Origin: Paenibacillus pabuli
Lineage (GTDB): Bacteria; Bacillota; Bacilli; Paenibacillales; Paenibacillaceae
Assembly (NCBI RefSeq): GCF_023101145.1
Contig: NZ_CP073714.1
Location: forward strand, 1,860,001-1,924,000
Length of the DNA stretch: 64,000 bases
Reading direction: 5' to 3'
In this document: positions 42,945 through 52,612 of the stretch, piece by piece
Layout: the number at the start of each line of letters is the position of its first letter
How positions within the stretch are numbered: the first letter of the stretch is position 1
The notes under the pieces: model-generated
What the model saw: only the letters and a program-made list of their open reading frames with translations
Databases searched by the model: none
Told to the model about the DNA's origin: nothing
Translations under genes and position numbers: made by a program

Positions 42945-44552
42945 TTAATGTTGGTCTCGGTACTCTTGCGGCGTGACGCCGAATTGACGCTTGAACACTT
43001 TGATAAAATAAGCCGGGTCCATATAGCCAATCTCCATGCTGATTTCATATACTTTTTTGGTGGTCGTAACGAGCTTGTGACAGGCCCGATCCATGCGCAG
43101 GCGAGAGATATAATCACTGATACCTTCACCCGTTTCAATCTTATAGATCTTGGACAAATGGGTCGGATGCAGATTAACATGGTCGGCCAGTACACGCAAA
43201 GAAACATCCAGATGCAGGTTTTTATCCGTAAAATCCTGAATCTTCTTCACATACTCGGAACGGATGTCCTTGATCTCGTTGGACGTGCCTTCCTTGAGTT
43301 TGCCAAGTACACTAAGCGACCATTTGCGCAGTTTACTGATGGTGGTAAACGCTTCTCCGCTCTGCAACCACTCGATATCGTCACCCATTAAATTAGCCAA
43401 AGTCAGCTTGTTACGGTGTGCGAGATTGGTGAACGAAGCCGTAATTAAAAAGCCGGCCTCCATGCAATGCTCCCACGATTCCGACCATTTCTCATCCAGT
43501 TCCGCACAGACAGCCAGTATTTTTTCTTCTGCTGCATCCCATTGACCACTCTCTAACAGATGAATGAACGTGGGTGGGGTATACAGGACATCGAGCGGGC
43601 CTTGCGCCGCCGGAGTCTCCACGTCGCTGACCCGCATGACGAATTCACGCTCATCGCCGACAATTTGCCGGAAATAAGCGGAGGCCTGACGAAAACGATC
43701 ATATAGTTGATCGGGAAACGCGAACCACTCGGTGATGACGATAGAGAGGGAACCTTTCAGAAACTGCTTAACTTTGGACTGAAGCTGTACGGAAAGCTTC
43801 TCCAGTATGGTTTCTTTGCCAATGTCGGTATCGTTCTCCTTCAGTTGAAGCAAAAACACCAGATATCCATGCTCCTCCTTCACGCCCCACACTTCCATAA
43901 ACTCTCCCATAATCTCTTCGGCCATATTGATGACCGCATATTCGAGTAAGGTTTGATCGTTGTTGTCATATTGCCCGAATTCTTCTTCCATACGTACAAG
44001 CATTAAGGCGCAATCCCCGGCGTGGAAGGGTAGATCGTAAGTCGCAATTTTCCGCGCCCATTCGCTGGAGGCAATTCGATGTCCCTGCAAAGCCTCAAGC
44101 AGCAGCCGCCCCCGCAAATGCGGCAGATTCTCCCGCAAGGTAAACTGGGTTCGTTTCAGTGAACTTACGAGTTCCCATTCGGTATTTAATTGATCGATGG
44201 CTTTCTGAACGGCACCCATCAATTCATCGTCCGTGGGCGGCTTCAGCAAGTAATCGACGGCCTCGAACTGGATGGCTTTTTTGGCATAATCAAATTCGGA
44301 ATGTCCGGATAAAAGAATACACTTTATTTTTTTGTCACGGACTCTGATCCGTTCGATCAGTTCAATTCCTGTCATTTCAGGCATTTGAATATCCGAGATC
44401 ACAATATCGATAGGGTGGGTATCAATCAGTTGAAGGGCTTCGTGTGCCGAGTATGCTTTGTGCACCTGTTCGATCCCCAGCGTATGCCAGGGCTTGGTGA
44501 TAGACAGGTTATCTACCCAGTGTGCTTCATCGTCTACGATGATCATTTGCAT
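42945..44552 (-). CDS. Response regulator, YesN type (receiver plus AraC HTH)
   Basis: About 535 residues. CheY-like receiver (1-120): IIVDDE acid pocket, phosphoacceptor Asp in VISDIQMP, Thr/Ser and Lys in LLSGHSEF and LLKPPTDDE. A middle region of about 270 residues links to a C-terminal AraC HTH pair (HVNLHPTHLSKIYKIETG and IGYMDPAYFIKVFKRQFGVTP). It pairs with the YesM-type kinase upstream and should activate the neighbouring importer genes. The start at 44552 follows AAGGAGA. Confidence 0.92.
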   Translation of the reverse strand: MQMIIVDDEAHWVDNLSITKPWHTLGIEQVHKAYSAHEALQLIDTHPIDIVISDIQMPEMTGIELIERIRVRDKKIKCILLSGHSEFDYAKKAIQFEAVDYLLKPPTDDELMGAVQKAIDQLNTEWELVSSLKRTQFTLRENLPHLRGRLLLEALQGHRIASSEWARKIATYDLPFHAGDCALMLVRMEEEFGQYDNNDQTLLEYAVINMAEEIMGEFMEVWGVKEEHGYLVFLLQLKENDTDIGKETILEKLSVQLQSKVKQFLKGSLSIVITEWFAFPDQLYDRFRQASAYFRQIVGDEREFVMRVSDVETPAAQGPLDVLYTPPTFIHLLESGQWDAAEEKILAVCAELDEKWSESWEHCMEAGFLITASFTNLAHRNKLTLANLMGDDIEWLQSGEAFTTISKLRKWSLSVLGKLKEGTSNEIKDIRSEYVKKIQDFTDKNLHLDVSLRVLADHVNLHPTHLSKIYKIETGEGISDYISRLRMDRACHKLVTTTKKVYEISMEIGYMDPAYFIKVFKRQFGVTPQEYRDQH

Positions 44553-44783
44553 GGTTTTTGTCTCCTTAGTGGTTGAACGCAGACGTCTGTACACTTGCCA
44601 CTCCGATGCCAGAACAACCTTCCGATCGCTGTTACCCCCAGATTTTTTTGAATTACTTTACAAAGGTAAAAATATGGGGATAAAGGCGACCACTTCGTTT
44701 CTTCAGGTTCTTTCTGTCCTCTGCGTTTTCGTGTACGTGATCTTGTTCAAAATTAAATCGTCAATTTATTGTTTGTATTAACT

Positions 44784-46589
44784 TTAACTCTTAGAAACAT
44801 CTCCTCTTTCAGTATCCTCTATCGGTATTTCCCAGACCATCTCGGTTCGGAATCCGCCGAGAGGGGAAGGTCCGAATAGAAGGTAGGATTGATTGCCGAA
44901 TAGGTGCATAATCCGCTGATTCGTGTTCCATAGGCCGCAGCCCATTTCCTCCTGCAGTGGCTGCTGCATTTTAAGATTTAACGCCTCCAACTGATCTGGG
45001 CTCAAGCCGGGTCCGTCGTCATCGATGTAAATTTTGCAGAACCCGTTCGAGCTCTCGCCCGTAATTCGAATTTCACCGGATGAATATGACTTCGCTACAC
45101 CGTGAATGACCGAATTCTCCACAATCGGTTGAAGCATTAATCGTGGTACGGATTGGGCAAGCATGTCCTCAGGGATGTCGATGTGATATTCAATTCGTCC
45201 ATTGCGCAGCTTCTGGATATCCAAATAGTTGACGAGCAGATTGATTTCTTCCTTCAGAGAAGATGTCTCTCGCTCCACTCGTGTCGTATAACGATAGTAG
45301 GCACTTAGGTTATGCGCCATGGAGACGACGGCTTGCTCGTCCTTCATCTGGGCCATGTTGATGATATAGCCAAGACAGTTATACAGAAAATGTGGATTGA
45401 TCTGGGCCTGTAGCTGTTTCAGCGTAGCTTCCTTGGCCCTGATCTTTTCCTGGAACACGTTCTCGATCAGGTCTTGAATCTGATGGGACATATCATTGAA
45501 TCGATGGAACAAAAACGAGAATTCATTCTGATCCTTGCTATGCAGACGTACGGAATAATCTCCGCGCTGCACGCGGCGTAAGCCCTGGATCAGCTTTTTA
45601 ATCGGGTATTGAATGTTTCGATATAACAGAATGGAAGCGGAAATGCCCACCACAAACAGCAGAATCATAAAGAGATAGAACAAGTTCCGACTGAGCGAGA
45701 TCGGCTGCAGAATCCGATAGAGTGGAACCACATCAACCAAATGCCAATCCAGATAGGAGGATTTCACCGAGCTAACGAGATACTTTTTCCCGTTCAGCTT
45801 GACGACATCCTGTGTGGTATCCTCGAGCGAGTGCTCATCCAGATAACGAATAAGTTCCTCGGATAGCTGCTTGTCTGCACTGCGGTTCAGAATAGGCGCA
45901 TTGCCTTTGTGATAGAAAAAAGGATCACCTTGCCCACCTTCCTTATACGTATCCAGCATATTCTGAATATTCTCATAGCTGAAGCTGGCTTCAATCACCA
46001 GATTGCTTCCAGTGAGCATTCCTGGTTGGGCAAGGGAGTCCGTAAAGAACCAATAGAAGGATTTCATCTCATCCTGTGATTCCGCACTTTGGTCCCCATA
46101 GGTCCATTGTCCACTCATATTTCTTTTCAGATAATCCTCGTCATACCCGGTTTTTCTATTATAGTTGGCAATGACATCTTGATTCTGCTGTGAGTACACA
46201 GCATATCGGGTAGGCCATATATCGGTAACTCCGGATTGAAGCATCAGCTTTTCCTGAATGACATAACGGGTCTGCATCTTGTCATAACGATCATTCCATA
46301 TGTTTAAGCCGTTGAATGCTCGGATATTGGGATCTCTTGAAAGAATGAGACTCAAATCCATCATCTGATTGATACGGGAGTCGATCTGACTGGATAAAAA
46401 CGTGAGCTGCTTCGTATTGGAGACTTGTAGCTCTTTGCTTACCACATCATAAGTGACGTTGTTCGAATAGGTATACATGATAATAATGGGGATGAATAAG
46501 ACCACAATTAAACAGTTTATTTTGGCAAACAGGCTAAACCGGGATCTGGACCTTCTTCCAAATAATATAAAGCGCTTCCATGTATTCAT
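44784..46589 (-). CDS. Sensor histidine kinase, YesM type
   Basis: 601 residues. Two membrane helices (about 20-42 and 285-308) flank an extracellular sensor. A HAMP domain follows, then the His_kinase domain with QINPHFLYNCLGY carrying the phosphorylated His, and a HATPase with LMLQPIVENSVIHG and DDDGPGL. It transfers phosphate to the YesN protein encoded about 230 bp downstream. AAGGAGAC precedes the start. Divergent from the permease genes. Confidence 0.93.
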   Translation of the reverse strand: MNTWKRFILFGRRSRSRFSLFAKINCLIVVLFIPIIIMYTYSNNVTYDVVSKELQVSNTKQLTFLSSQIDSRINQMMDLSLILSRDPNIRAFNGLNIWNDRYDKMQTRYVIQEKLMLQSGVTDIWPTRYAVYSQQNQDVIANYNRKTGYDEDYLKRNMSGQWTYGDQSAESQDEMKSFYWFFTDSLAQPGMLTGSNLVIEASFSYENIQNMLDTYKEGGQGDPFFYHKGNAPILNRSADKQLSEELIRYLDEHSLEDTTQDVVKLNGKKYLVSSVKSSYLDWHLVDVVPLYRILQPISLSRNLFYLFMILLFVVGISASILLYRNIQYPIKKLIQGLRRVQRGDYSVRLHSKDQNEFSFLFHRFNDMSHQIQDLIENVFQEKIRAKEATLKQLQAQINPHFLYNCLGYIINMAQMKDEQAVVSMAHNLSAYYRYTTRVERETSSLKEEINLLVNYLDIQKLRNGRIEYHIDIPEDMLAQSVPRLMLQPIVENSVIHGVAKSYSSGEIRITGESSNGFCKIYIDDDGPGLSPDQLEALNLKMQQPLQEEMGCGLWNTNQRIMHLFGNQSYLLFGPSPLGGFRTEMVWEIPIEDTERGDVSKS

Positions 46590-46759
46590 AAAGTGTCTCC
46601 TTCAAATTCGTGTGAAATAACCTCTTTCAATGATATCCCTAACAAAACACTATCAAGCCTAACAATGTTATATAGTCAGACCTCAGAATGGCTTGATACT
46701 ATTTATATCAGAGAACCCCATCACACACAAAAACTTTTTTTGGGAACAGGAGCAGTGCT

Positions 46760-47722
46760 ATGGAGGCTAAATTGGAGGGTAAGCGGGTCCCGCAGGCTAA
46801 CGTGGGGAACAAGCTGGAACAAAAGAGAAAAAAACGCTATAAACAGCCATGGATTCTGCACTTGATGGTGCTGCCGGCGGCCATTATGGTCTTTATATTT
46901 TCGTATATTCCGATGTCCGGGATTTTGATGGCATTTCAAGACTATAAACCTGCACTGGGTTTTTTCGATTCCGAATGGGTCGGATTGAAGCATTTCAGAT
47001 ACATGTGGGAAAATGATTATTTCCTGCAAATTACGTGGAATACGCTGTTTTTTGCCTGTTCCAAGATCATCATGAACCTGATTATTCCGTTTGTCTTCGC
47101 CTTATTGCTCAATGAGGTACGGAAGATGGCGCTGAAAAGAACGATTCAAACGCTCGTGTATCTGCCGCACTTTTTGTCTTGGGTTACACTGTCGGGCATT
47201 CTGATCGACATTCTGGCGCAGACGGGTATTGTCAATCAGTTTCTGGTCTCGGTATTCGGCATCAAGCCAATCTTCTTCCTCGGGGACGGCAGCTGGTTCC
47301 GGTTTACGATTATTGCGAGTGATGTCTGGAAAGAGTTTGGATTCAACACAATCATTTTCCTCGCGGCACTGTCCGGCATTAACCCGGCACTCTATGAAGC
47401 GGCCGAAGTGGATGGAGCGGGACGTTGGAAACAAACGATGTATATCACCATTCCGGCGCTGGTTCCGATTGGGATCGTCATCGCAACTCTGGCACTGGGG
47501 AATGTACTCAACGCCAACTTTGACCAGATTTTCAACTTATACAGTCCATTAATCTACCAGCAAGCGGATATTATCGATACGTTTGTGTATAGAGAAGGTC
47601 TGCTAAGTGGACAGTTCAGTTTCGCTACCGCCGTGAATCTGTTCAAATCGGTCATTAGTTTGATCCTGATTGTGATCTCCTACCGACTGGCTTACCGATT
47701 CGCCGGATATCGAATTTTCTAG
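46760..47722 (+). CDS. Carbohydrate ABC transporter permease (CUT1, LplB type)
   Basis: 320 residues with a basic N-terminal tail and six membrane spans. EAA loop YEAAEVDGAGRWKQTMYITIP. Ribosome site AGGAG. Forms a pair with the next gene and presumably works with the lipoprotein at 41154 and a shared ATPase from elsewhere. Confidence 0.93.
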   Translation: MEAKLEGKRVPQANVGNKLEQKRKKRYKQPWILHLMVLPAAIMVFIFSYIPMSGILMAFQDYKPALGFFDSEWVGLKHFRYMWENDYFLQITWNTLFFACSKIIMNLIIPFVFALLLNEVRKMALKRTIQTLVYLPHFLSWVTLSGILIDILAQTGIVNQFLVSVFGIKPIFFLGDGSWFRFTIIASDVWKEFGFNTIIFLAALSGINPALYEAAEVDGAGRWKQTMYITIPALVPIGIVIATLALGNVLNANFDQIFNLYSPLIYQQADIIDTFVYREGLLSGQFSFATAVNLFKSVISLILIVISYRLAYRFAGYRIF

Positions 47723-47738
47723 AAAGGATGACGAGCCC

Positions 47739-48611
47739 ATGTATCATAAAACGATGCCTTACCGCATATTCAGCATATTCAACAATGTGTTTCTGACCAT
47801 CCTTTCACTGCTCTGCTTGCTGCCTTTGTATCACTTGCTCATGGTATCCCTTAGCGCGTCTGCTCCTGCCAATGCTGGACTGGTGACGTTCTGGCCGATT
47901 GGTTTTACATTGGAGGCATATGCGAAAACATTCGCCAATAGCAATTTCCTTTCCTCCCTGTGGGTGTCCGTAGAGCGGACGGTGCTGGGAACGGGGCTTG
48001 CGTTAATCGTTAATACGATTGCAGCCTATGCGCTCTCCAAGGAGACGCGGGTGTTCCGGGCACGCAACATCTATCTGTGGTATTTTGTGATCACGATGCT
48101 GTTCAGCGGTGGTCTCATTCCGGGGTACATCCTGATTTTGAAGCTGGGATTGATGAATACATTGCTGGCATTGATCTTGCCGGGATTGGTTGCCGTGTTC
48201 AACATTATTCTGCTGCTGAATTTCTTCCGTACCGTTCCCAAGGATCTGGAGGAAGCTGCGTTTATCGATGGGGCAGGGCATTTGCAGACGTTTATCAAAA
48301 TCTATCTGCCCGTCTCCATACCCGTCATCGCCACGGTTTCTCTCTTCATGATGGTGGGACATTGGAACTCGTACTTTGACGGGATCATCTACATCCGTGA
48401 TGCAGAAAAGCTGCCACTGGCAACATTCATGCAGACGATCATCGTACAGGCGGACATGTCGAAGCTTGATCCAGAAGCAGTTGCGAACCTGTCCCAACGG
48501 ACCATTCGCGCTTCGCAGATCTTTATCAGCGCACTGCCGATCCTGCTCGTGTACCCGATCCTGCAACGGTACTTTGTAACCGGAATCGTGGTTGGAGCCG
48601 TGAAGGAGTAG
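47739..48611 (+). CDS. Carbohydrate ABC transporter permease (CUT1, LplC type)
   Basis: 290 residues, six membrane spans, EAA loop EEAAFIDGAGHLQTFIKIYLP, C-terminal GIVVGAVKE. It lies 16 bp after the first permease with GAAAGGATGA before its start. Confidence 0.93.
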   Translation: MYHKTMPYRIFSIFNNVFLTILSLLCLLPLYHLLMVSLSASAPANAGLVTFWPIGFTLEAYAKTFANSNFLSSLWVSVERTVLGTGLALIVNTIAAYALSKETRVFRARNIYLWYFVITMLFSGGLIPGYILILKLGLMNTLLALILPGLVAVFNIILLLNFFRTVPKDLEEAAFIDGAGHLQTFIKIYLPVSIPVIATVSLFMMVGHWNSYFDGIIYIRDAEKLPLATFMQTIIVQADMSKLDPEAVANLSQRTIRASQIFISALPILLVYPILQRYFVTGIVVGAVKE

Positions 48612-48778
48612 TCGCGAGTAGCGGTACGAATAGGAATGAAAAGGAGTCACTGAACTGGGGAAGGCCAGGGAGGTGGCTTCTTTTTTGATAAAAAAGAATA
48701 AATGGGTGTTTTTACCCATCCCCTCAGAATGGTGGAATAAGAAACCTTCAAAACTCCATGCTCATATCCTACAATGCA

Positions 48779-48818
48779 AAACGAGCGCTTTTCTCTTATT
48801 CAAGAAAAGCGCTCGTTG
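48779..48818 (-). terminator. Terminator of the VOC-family gene
   Basis: A perfect 15-bp inverted repeat (AACGAGCGCTTTTCT) with an 8-base loop, just after the stop of the minus-strand gene. The minus-strand tail is only modestly T-rich. Confidence 0.7.
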
Positions 48819-48832
48819 ATTGAAGACTTGAT

Positions 48833-49237
48833 TTAAAGCCTACCGCTGAACCGTTTGATCGCTTCCTCGGTCACCGGCGTGAAGAGGTTAACGAGGTTGC
48901 CGTCGGGATCACGGAACAGCACAGAACGGTTCCCCCACGGCATCGTGGTTGGTTCCTGTACCCAATCAGCGACAAACGGCTTCAAGCGCGCGTATTCGGC
49001 TTCGACATCGTCGACGCGGAACTCGATGATGACAGTATGATTGTTGGCTGCCACTACGGAACCAGCGCCGAATAGCTGCGCTGTCTGAGAGTGGCCGATT
49101 GCCAGGGTGCATGATGGCACAACGAGTTCGGCAAAAACGGGTGCGGGGCGCTCAGCAGTAACACCCATGACTTTCTCATAGAACTCGACGAGACGATCCA
49201 CGTCGTCGGTAATGATGCGTACAGAAGCGAAATTCAC
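48833..49237 (-). CDS. VOC (glyoxalase/bleomycin-resistance) family protein
   Basis: 134 residues with paired beta-alpha-beta units: VRIITDDVDRLVEFYEKVMG at the start and RSVLFRDPDGNLVNLFTP at the end, hallmark strands of the fold. The metal-site residues are only partly evident, so it may be a small-molecule binding protein or a lyase. No operon partners. Confidence 0.85.
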   Translation of the reverse strand: MNFASVRIITDDVDRLVEFYEKVMGVTAERPAPVFAELVVPSCTLAIGHSQTAQLFGAGSVVAANNHTVIIEFRVDDVEAEYARLKPFVADWVQEPTTMPWGNRSVLFRDPDGNLVNLFTPVTEEAIKRFSGRL

Positions 49238-49764
49238 AAAATATCATCCTTCCCATAATAAATAATACAATATATCATTTTGGACCAAAACCAGCGAAGC
49301 TTCCGTAAGGGGCAGAGTAGCTGTAGTAAATAGCCAAGCATCAAACAGCCCATTAGAAGGCCTAATTTGCGAGTTGACCGATGTTGGCTAGTTCTACCCC
49401 GTGTTGGTCTAATGACCAACTTCCACGCCTAGTTGCGGCATTGATGCATAGAGTGTCCCCAGCCTATGCAAGATATACCTCGCATTTATGCCTCGCTCCT
49501 TACGTTTACTTACTCCGATTATAAAAAAACGCTACTGACAACGGTATGTCAGTAGCGTTTTAATATCTTTTTGGCTTCCTCACGAATCCAATTTCGGTAC
49601 GGTCTGCGGCTACGAAGAAAAATGGGTACTGCATGTTCTGTCATCGCCAGAGGTTAACGTGCTGGTAAACGTGATTTATTTTCGCAAAGAGGCATGAAGA
49701 TATAGAATTTGAAACGGATCATCAGACTTTATATCAGGAATATCAATGTAGCACCATAATACCG
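49238..49764. other. Gene-free stretch between two minus-strand genes
   Basis: About 530 bp. Apart from the terminator hairpin at 49524-49565 no gene, repeat or clear promoter is seen. A short frame at 49234-49419 has no ribosome site and looks spurious. Confidence 0.4.
49524..49565. terminator. Isolated terminator-like hairpin
   Basis: AAAACGCTACTGACA pairs with TGTCAGTAGCGTTTT around ACGGTA, with A tract before and T-rich sequence after. No gene ends next to it on either strand within about 190 bp, so it may be the remains of a lost gene. Confidence 0.7.
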
Positions 49765-50352
49765 TTATAGCGTTGAAGTATCTTTGGCATAATTCAGTCC
49801 CAAGTGATGCGCCTGGTTCAGCAATGTCTCATAATGCTCAGGCTTGGATTCCAACGTTTCATATAAAAACTCAACTCTTGATTGGGACACGCCGCAATAA
49901 TCGGCAATACCTACATTGAGCAGATTGGCAATCGATTCACCATAGTTGCGCTTTTGCATCTGTTCTTCCGTCACACCTGAAAGAGAGATCCACAATATCT
50001 GCTGATGAGGAAGTTTGTTCTTGCCATACGCAAACCCGTTGTTCATGACACGATCCACATAGCCTTTCAACATGGCTGGCAGATGCCACCACCAGAGAGG
50101 AAACACAAAAGCGACAGCATCGTGCTTCTTCAAACGCTCCATCTCGGTTTCAACCTCAGGTGAGAACACCTGATTTTCTTGGGTATAGTCTGGTTCGTCC
50201 ATCTCACGAAGAATCGGGTCGAATCCAATCCCATGTAAATCCAATATCTCATAACCGTGACCAGCCTCAGCAAGCCCCTGCACAAAACGATCAGCTACCT
50301 GGAAGGTCAGGGAATCTTTTCTTGGGTGGGACACTACAACTAGTACGTTCAT
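49765..50352 (-). CDS. Flavodoxin-like NAD(P)H oxidoreductase (quinone reductase/KefF type)
   Basis: About 195 residues. MNVLVVVSHPRKDSLTFQVAD is the start of the flavodoxin-like fold, with AFVFPLWWWHLPAMLKGYVDRVM the characteristic FMN-contacting segment. It reduces quinones or related electrophiles with NAD(P)H. The start at 50352 follows GAAAGGTAGTGAAAG. It is divergent from an HxlR regulator, a pairing typical of electrophile or quinone stress control. Confidence 0.88.
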   Translation of the reverse strand: MNVLVVVSHPRKDSLTFQVADRFVQGLAEAGHGYEILDLHGIGFDPILREMDEPDYTQENQVFSPEVETEMERLKKHDAVAFVFPLWWWHLPAMLKGYVDRVMNNGFAYGKNKLPHQQILWISLSGVTEEQMQKRNYGESIANLLNVGIADYCGVSQSRVEFLYETLESKPEHYETLLNQAHHLGLNYAKDTSTL

Positions 50353-50631
50353 CTTAACTTTCACTACCTTTCTGGATTGCTGTCTTGTAGCCATGAATCG
50401 ATGGCTGATGCTATTATAAACAGGTATGAAAACATCTGGAAGTACGCACTTTGATGTTCTATAGGAAGAATGAAGTGCCATAGGAACATGGAAGTACCCT
50501 GAATCACTGCCTCGAATTTGGCTTAAATAACGGATGAAGCGAGAAGGTAAGAAGTATAAATAAAGTTAGAGGTAGAAGTGTGAGGGTTATGCTTTCGTCT
50601 CAGCGAGAGGCTAATGAAGGAGGGAACAACC
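50353..50631. promoter_or_regulatory. Divergent control region of oxidoreductase and HxlR regulator
   Basis: An imperfect inverted repeat TGTTCTATAG ... CATAGGAACA (about 50453-50487) and two GGAAGTAC copies around it could be HxlR binding sites. Assignment is by position and symmetry only. Confidence 0.35.
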
Positions 50632-51030
50632 TTGACGGAACATGGAAAAACGAGTGCTCCAAAGAAATATAAAGTTGGTGTAGAGGCGGCTTTGGAAGTG
50701 ATGGGCGGGAAGTGGAAGCCGTTAATTATTTATCATTTGATGACAGGGCGAAAACGTACATCAGAGCTGCGGCGCTTGATCCCTGACATTACGCAGAAGA
50801 TGCTGACGACTCAGCTCAGAGGTTTGGAAAAGGACGAGATTGTGCAGCGAAAGGTGTACTCGGAGGTTCCTCCCAAAGTGGAGTATGAGTTAACGGACTA
50901 CGGCTGGGGACTCAAGCCTGCCTTAGACCATTTGTGTTATTGGGGAGAAGATCATCTGGACAAAATCCACGGGGATAAGTTTAAAGTTTTGGAGGACTTC
51001 GATTCTGAAGAGAAGGGGGCGAGAAATTGA
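50632..51030 (+). CDS. HxlR-family transcriptional regulator
   Basis: About 132 residues. Winged helix with the family signature: VMGGKWKPLIIYHLMTGRKR, ELRRLIPDITQKMLTTQLRGLE and YELTDYG. The TTG at 50632 is the likely start because AAGGAGGG lies at the right distance; the ATG at 50614 has none. It probably represses the divergent oxidoreductase. No Cys in the N-terminal region as in YodB, so the signal may not be thiol-based. Confidence 0.88.
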   Translation: MTEHGKTSAPKKYKVGVEAALEVMGGKWKPLIIYHLMTGRKRTSELRRLIPDITQKMLTTQLRGLEKDEIVQRKVYSEVPPKVEYELTDYGWGLKPALDHLCYWGEDHLDKIHGDKFKVLEDFDSEEKGARN

Positions 51031-51521
51031 ATAGTGCAGAGCACGTTAAACAGGCAGTCCCTATTCGTTGTGAAGGCGTGGCTGTTGTTCTGTTGAAGAA
51101 GCACCTCGATCAATACCGTGTACTGATGCTGAAACGGGCTGGTCGTATGCTGCATAATGAATGGTGTTATGTTGGCGGCGGTATAGAGCAGGGCGAGAAG
51201 GCATGGGAAGCTGCGCTTAGAGAAGTGCACGAGGAAACAGGCATTACGGAAGTCCGGTTGTATTCTGCCAACCAATTCGAACAGTATTATTCACCCAAGG
51301 AGGATTATATCTACACCGCTCCCGTATTCGTAGGATATGTGGATGAAAGTCAGCATGTCCGGTTAAATCATGAACATAGCGAGTACCAATGGATGACGTT
51401 TGACGAAGCCAAAGAAAACGCGGCATTGCCCGGAATCGATGATATTTTGGATTTTGTTGAAAAGCATTTTGCCAAGAAGTCTCCGTCTAAGTGGCTGCGG
51501 ATTAATGGAGAGAAAGAATAG
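51027..51521 (+). CDS. Nudix hydrolase
   Basis: 164 residues. A complete Nudix box is visible: GGGIEQGEKAWEAALREVHEETG fits GX5EX7REUXEEXGU. It hydrolyses a nucleoside diphosphate linked to another group with Mg2+. The TTG start overlaps the stop of the HxlR gene by 4 bases (TTGA), so translation is coupled and the two are one operon. Confidence 0.85.
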   Translation: MNSAEHVKQAVPIRCEGVAVVLLKKHLDQYRVLMLKRAGRMLHNEWCYVGGGIEQGEKAWEAALREVHEETGITEVRLYSANQFEQYYSPKEDYIYTAPVFVGYVDESQHVRLNHEHSEYQWMTFDEAKENAALPGIDDILDFVEKHFAKKSPSKWLRINGEKE

Positions 51522-51580
51522 GAGGTTAGCTTATCACATTTTCGACGACTTACCCAAGAGCTGTACTGAATCTAATATGC

Positions 51581-51970
51581 ATGTTGGCTATTGAAGTTAT
51601 TTTTTTCAGAAATGTTATATTTGACGAAAATGGTATTCTGAAATATTTCCTGATCGTTATATTGACCTTTATTCTGGGTTATATCCTTTTTCTGATCCGG
51701 CGTTTGTTTTTTACCAAACCCAGCATTACGCTGGAAAGCGATCATGTGATCTCTACAAATCATCGGAAATACGATGCATCCCAGATTGAGTGTATTTATG
51801 TGAATTACAAACGGATGGGTATTAAACTCTATGGAAAACGCTTAGTGCCGATGGATCTATGCTTTTATTTCCAAAGAAATCAGGAGAGCGAAGGATTAGA
51901 GGAGTTGCATGCCTGGGCAGCACGGAATCATAAAGATATGAAACACAAGTTCTTTCAAACCTTAGCGTAG
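51581..51970 (+). CDS. Uncharacterised membrane protein
   Basis: 129 residues. Two hydrophobic segments, the second very strong (LIVILTFILGYILFLI), then a small beta-rich cytosolic domain resembling a bacterial PH-like fold. The frame remains open upstream to near 51530, where AGGAGG stands but no standard start codon fits, so the true N-terminus is uncertain. Same direction as the Nudix gene. Confidence 0.55.
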   Translation: MLAIEVIFFRNVIFDENGILKYFLIVILTFILGYILFLIRRLFFTKPSITLESDHVISTNHRKYDASQIECIYVNYKRMGIKLYGKRLVPMDLCFYFQRNQESEGLEELHAWAARNHKDMKHKFFQTLA

Positions 51971-52068
51971 ACTTGTACGTTTATTTCATTGAGACCGTCA
52001 TGGCATGAAGATGATGAGGGCGTAATGTTGTTCAATTTTGCCGATTTAAAATTTTGGAGGTGTACACG

Positions 52069-52584
52069 TTGAAAACAATAGATCAATTTCTAACAAGTGA
52101 TTGGTATAAAAACGTCATTGCTGAGCTAATTCTGCTTAAACCTCACGTAAAATTTGTTAAACATGGCAACTATGAAGCAGAGCTATTAATGGATTCCTTT
52201 AGAGAACGGAAATATGTTCTTGAGGGCCTGGGCACTTCTCCTCCAACAGAAGAAGAATGCATCCAGTGGTTAATGGAGCAATTGGGCGAGGACAAGGCTA
52301 ACATTATGTCTTATGTTGAGGCTCGCGTAACATTTAGTGAACAATTAGACGATGATCCTGACGGAGAATTCCCAGAGGGAGAGGAGCTTGATGAAGGAGA
52401 CCGATCTGAGGTTGTTGAGGTTTTAGGATTTACGAGATCTGTAATTGCTAACACGATCATTGAATATGATATGGTCAAAAATCATCCTAAACAATTAACA
52501 GCGTATTTTAAACGCACGCGTATTCCGGGTGCAGCTAAGTTTTCGTCACAAATTAAAAAGGTATATGCTTCAATAGCAAAGTAG
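52069..52584 (+). CDS. Uncharacterised acidic protein
   Basis: About 171 residues, soluble. An acidic loop DDDPDGEFPEGEELDEGD is in the middle. The likely start is TTG 52069, preceded by TTGGAGGTG. No family recognised. The next gene, also in a family of unknown function, begins 28 bp after its stop, suggesting an operon. Confidence 0.6.
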   Translation: MKTIDQFLTSDWYKNVIAELILLKPHVKFVKHGNYEAELLMDSFRERKYVLEGLGTSPPTEEECIQWLMEQLGEDKANIMSYVEARVTFSEQLDDDPDGEFPEGEELDEGDRSEVVEVLGFTRSVIANTIIEYDMVKNHPKQLTAYFKRTRIPGAAKFSSQIKKVYASIAK

Positions 52585-52612
52585 ATTCTAAAAATCAGCA
52601 GGAGAGATGACT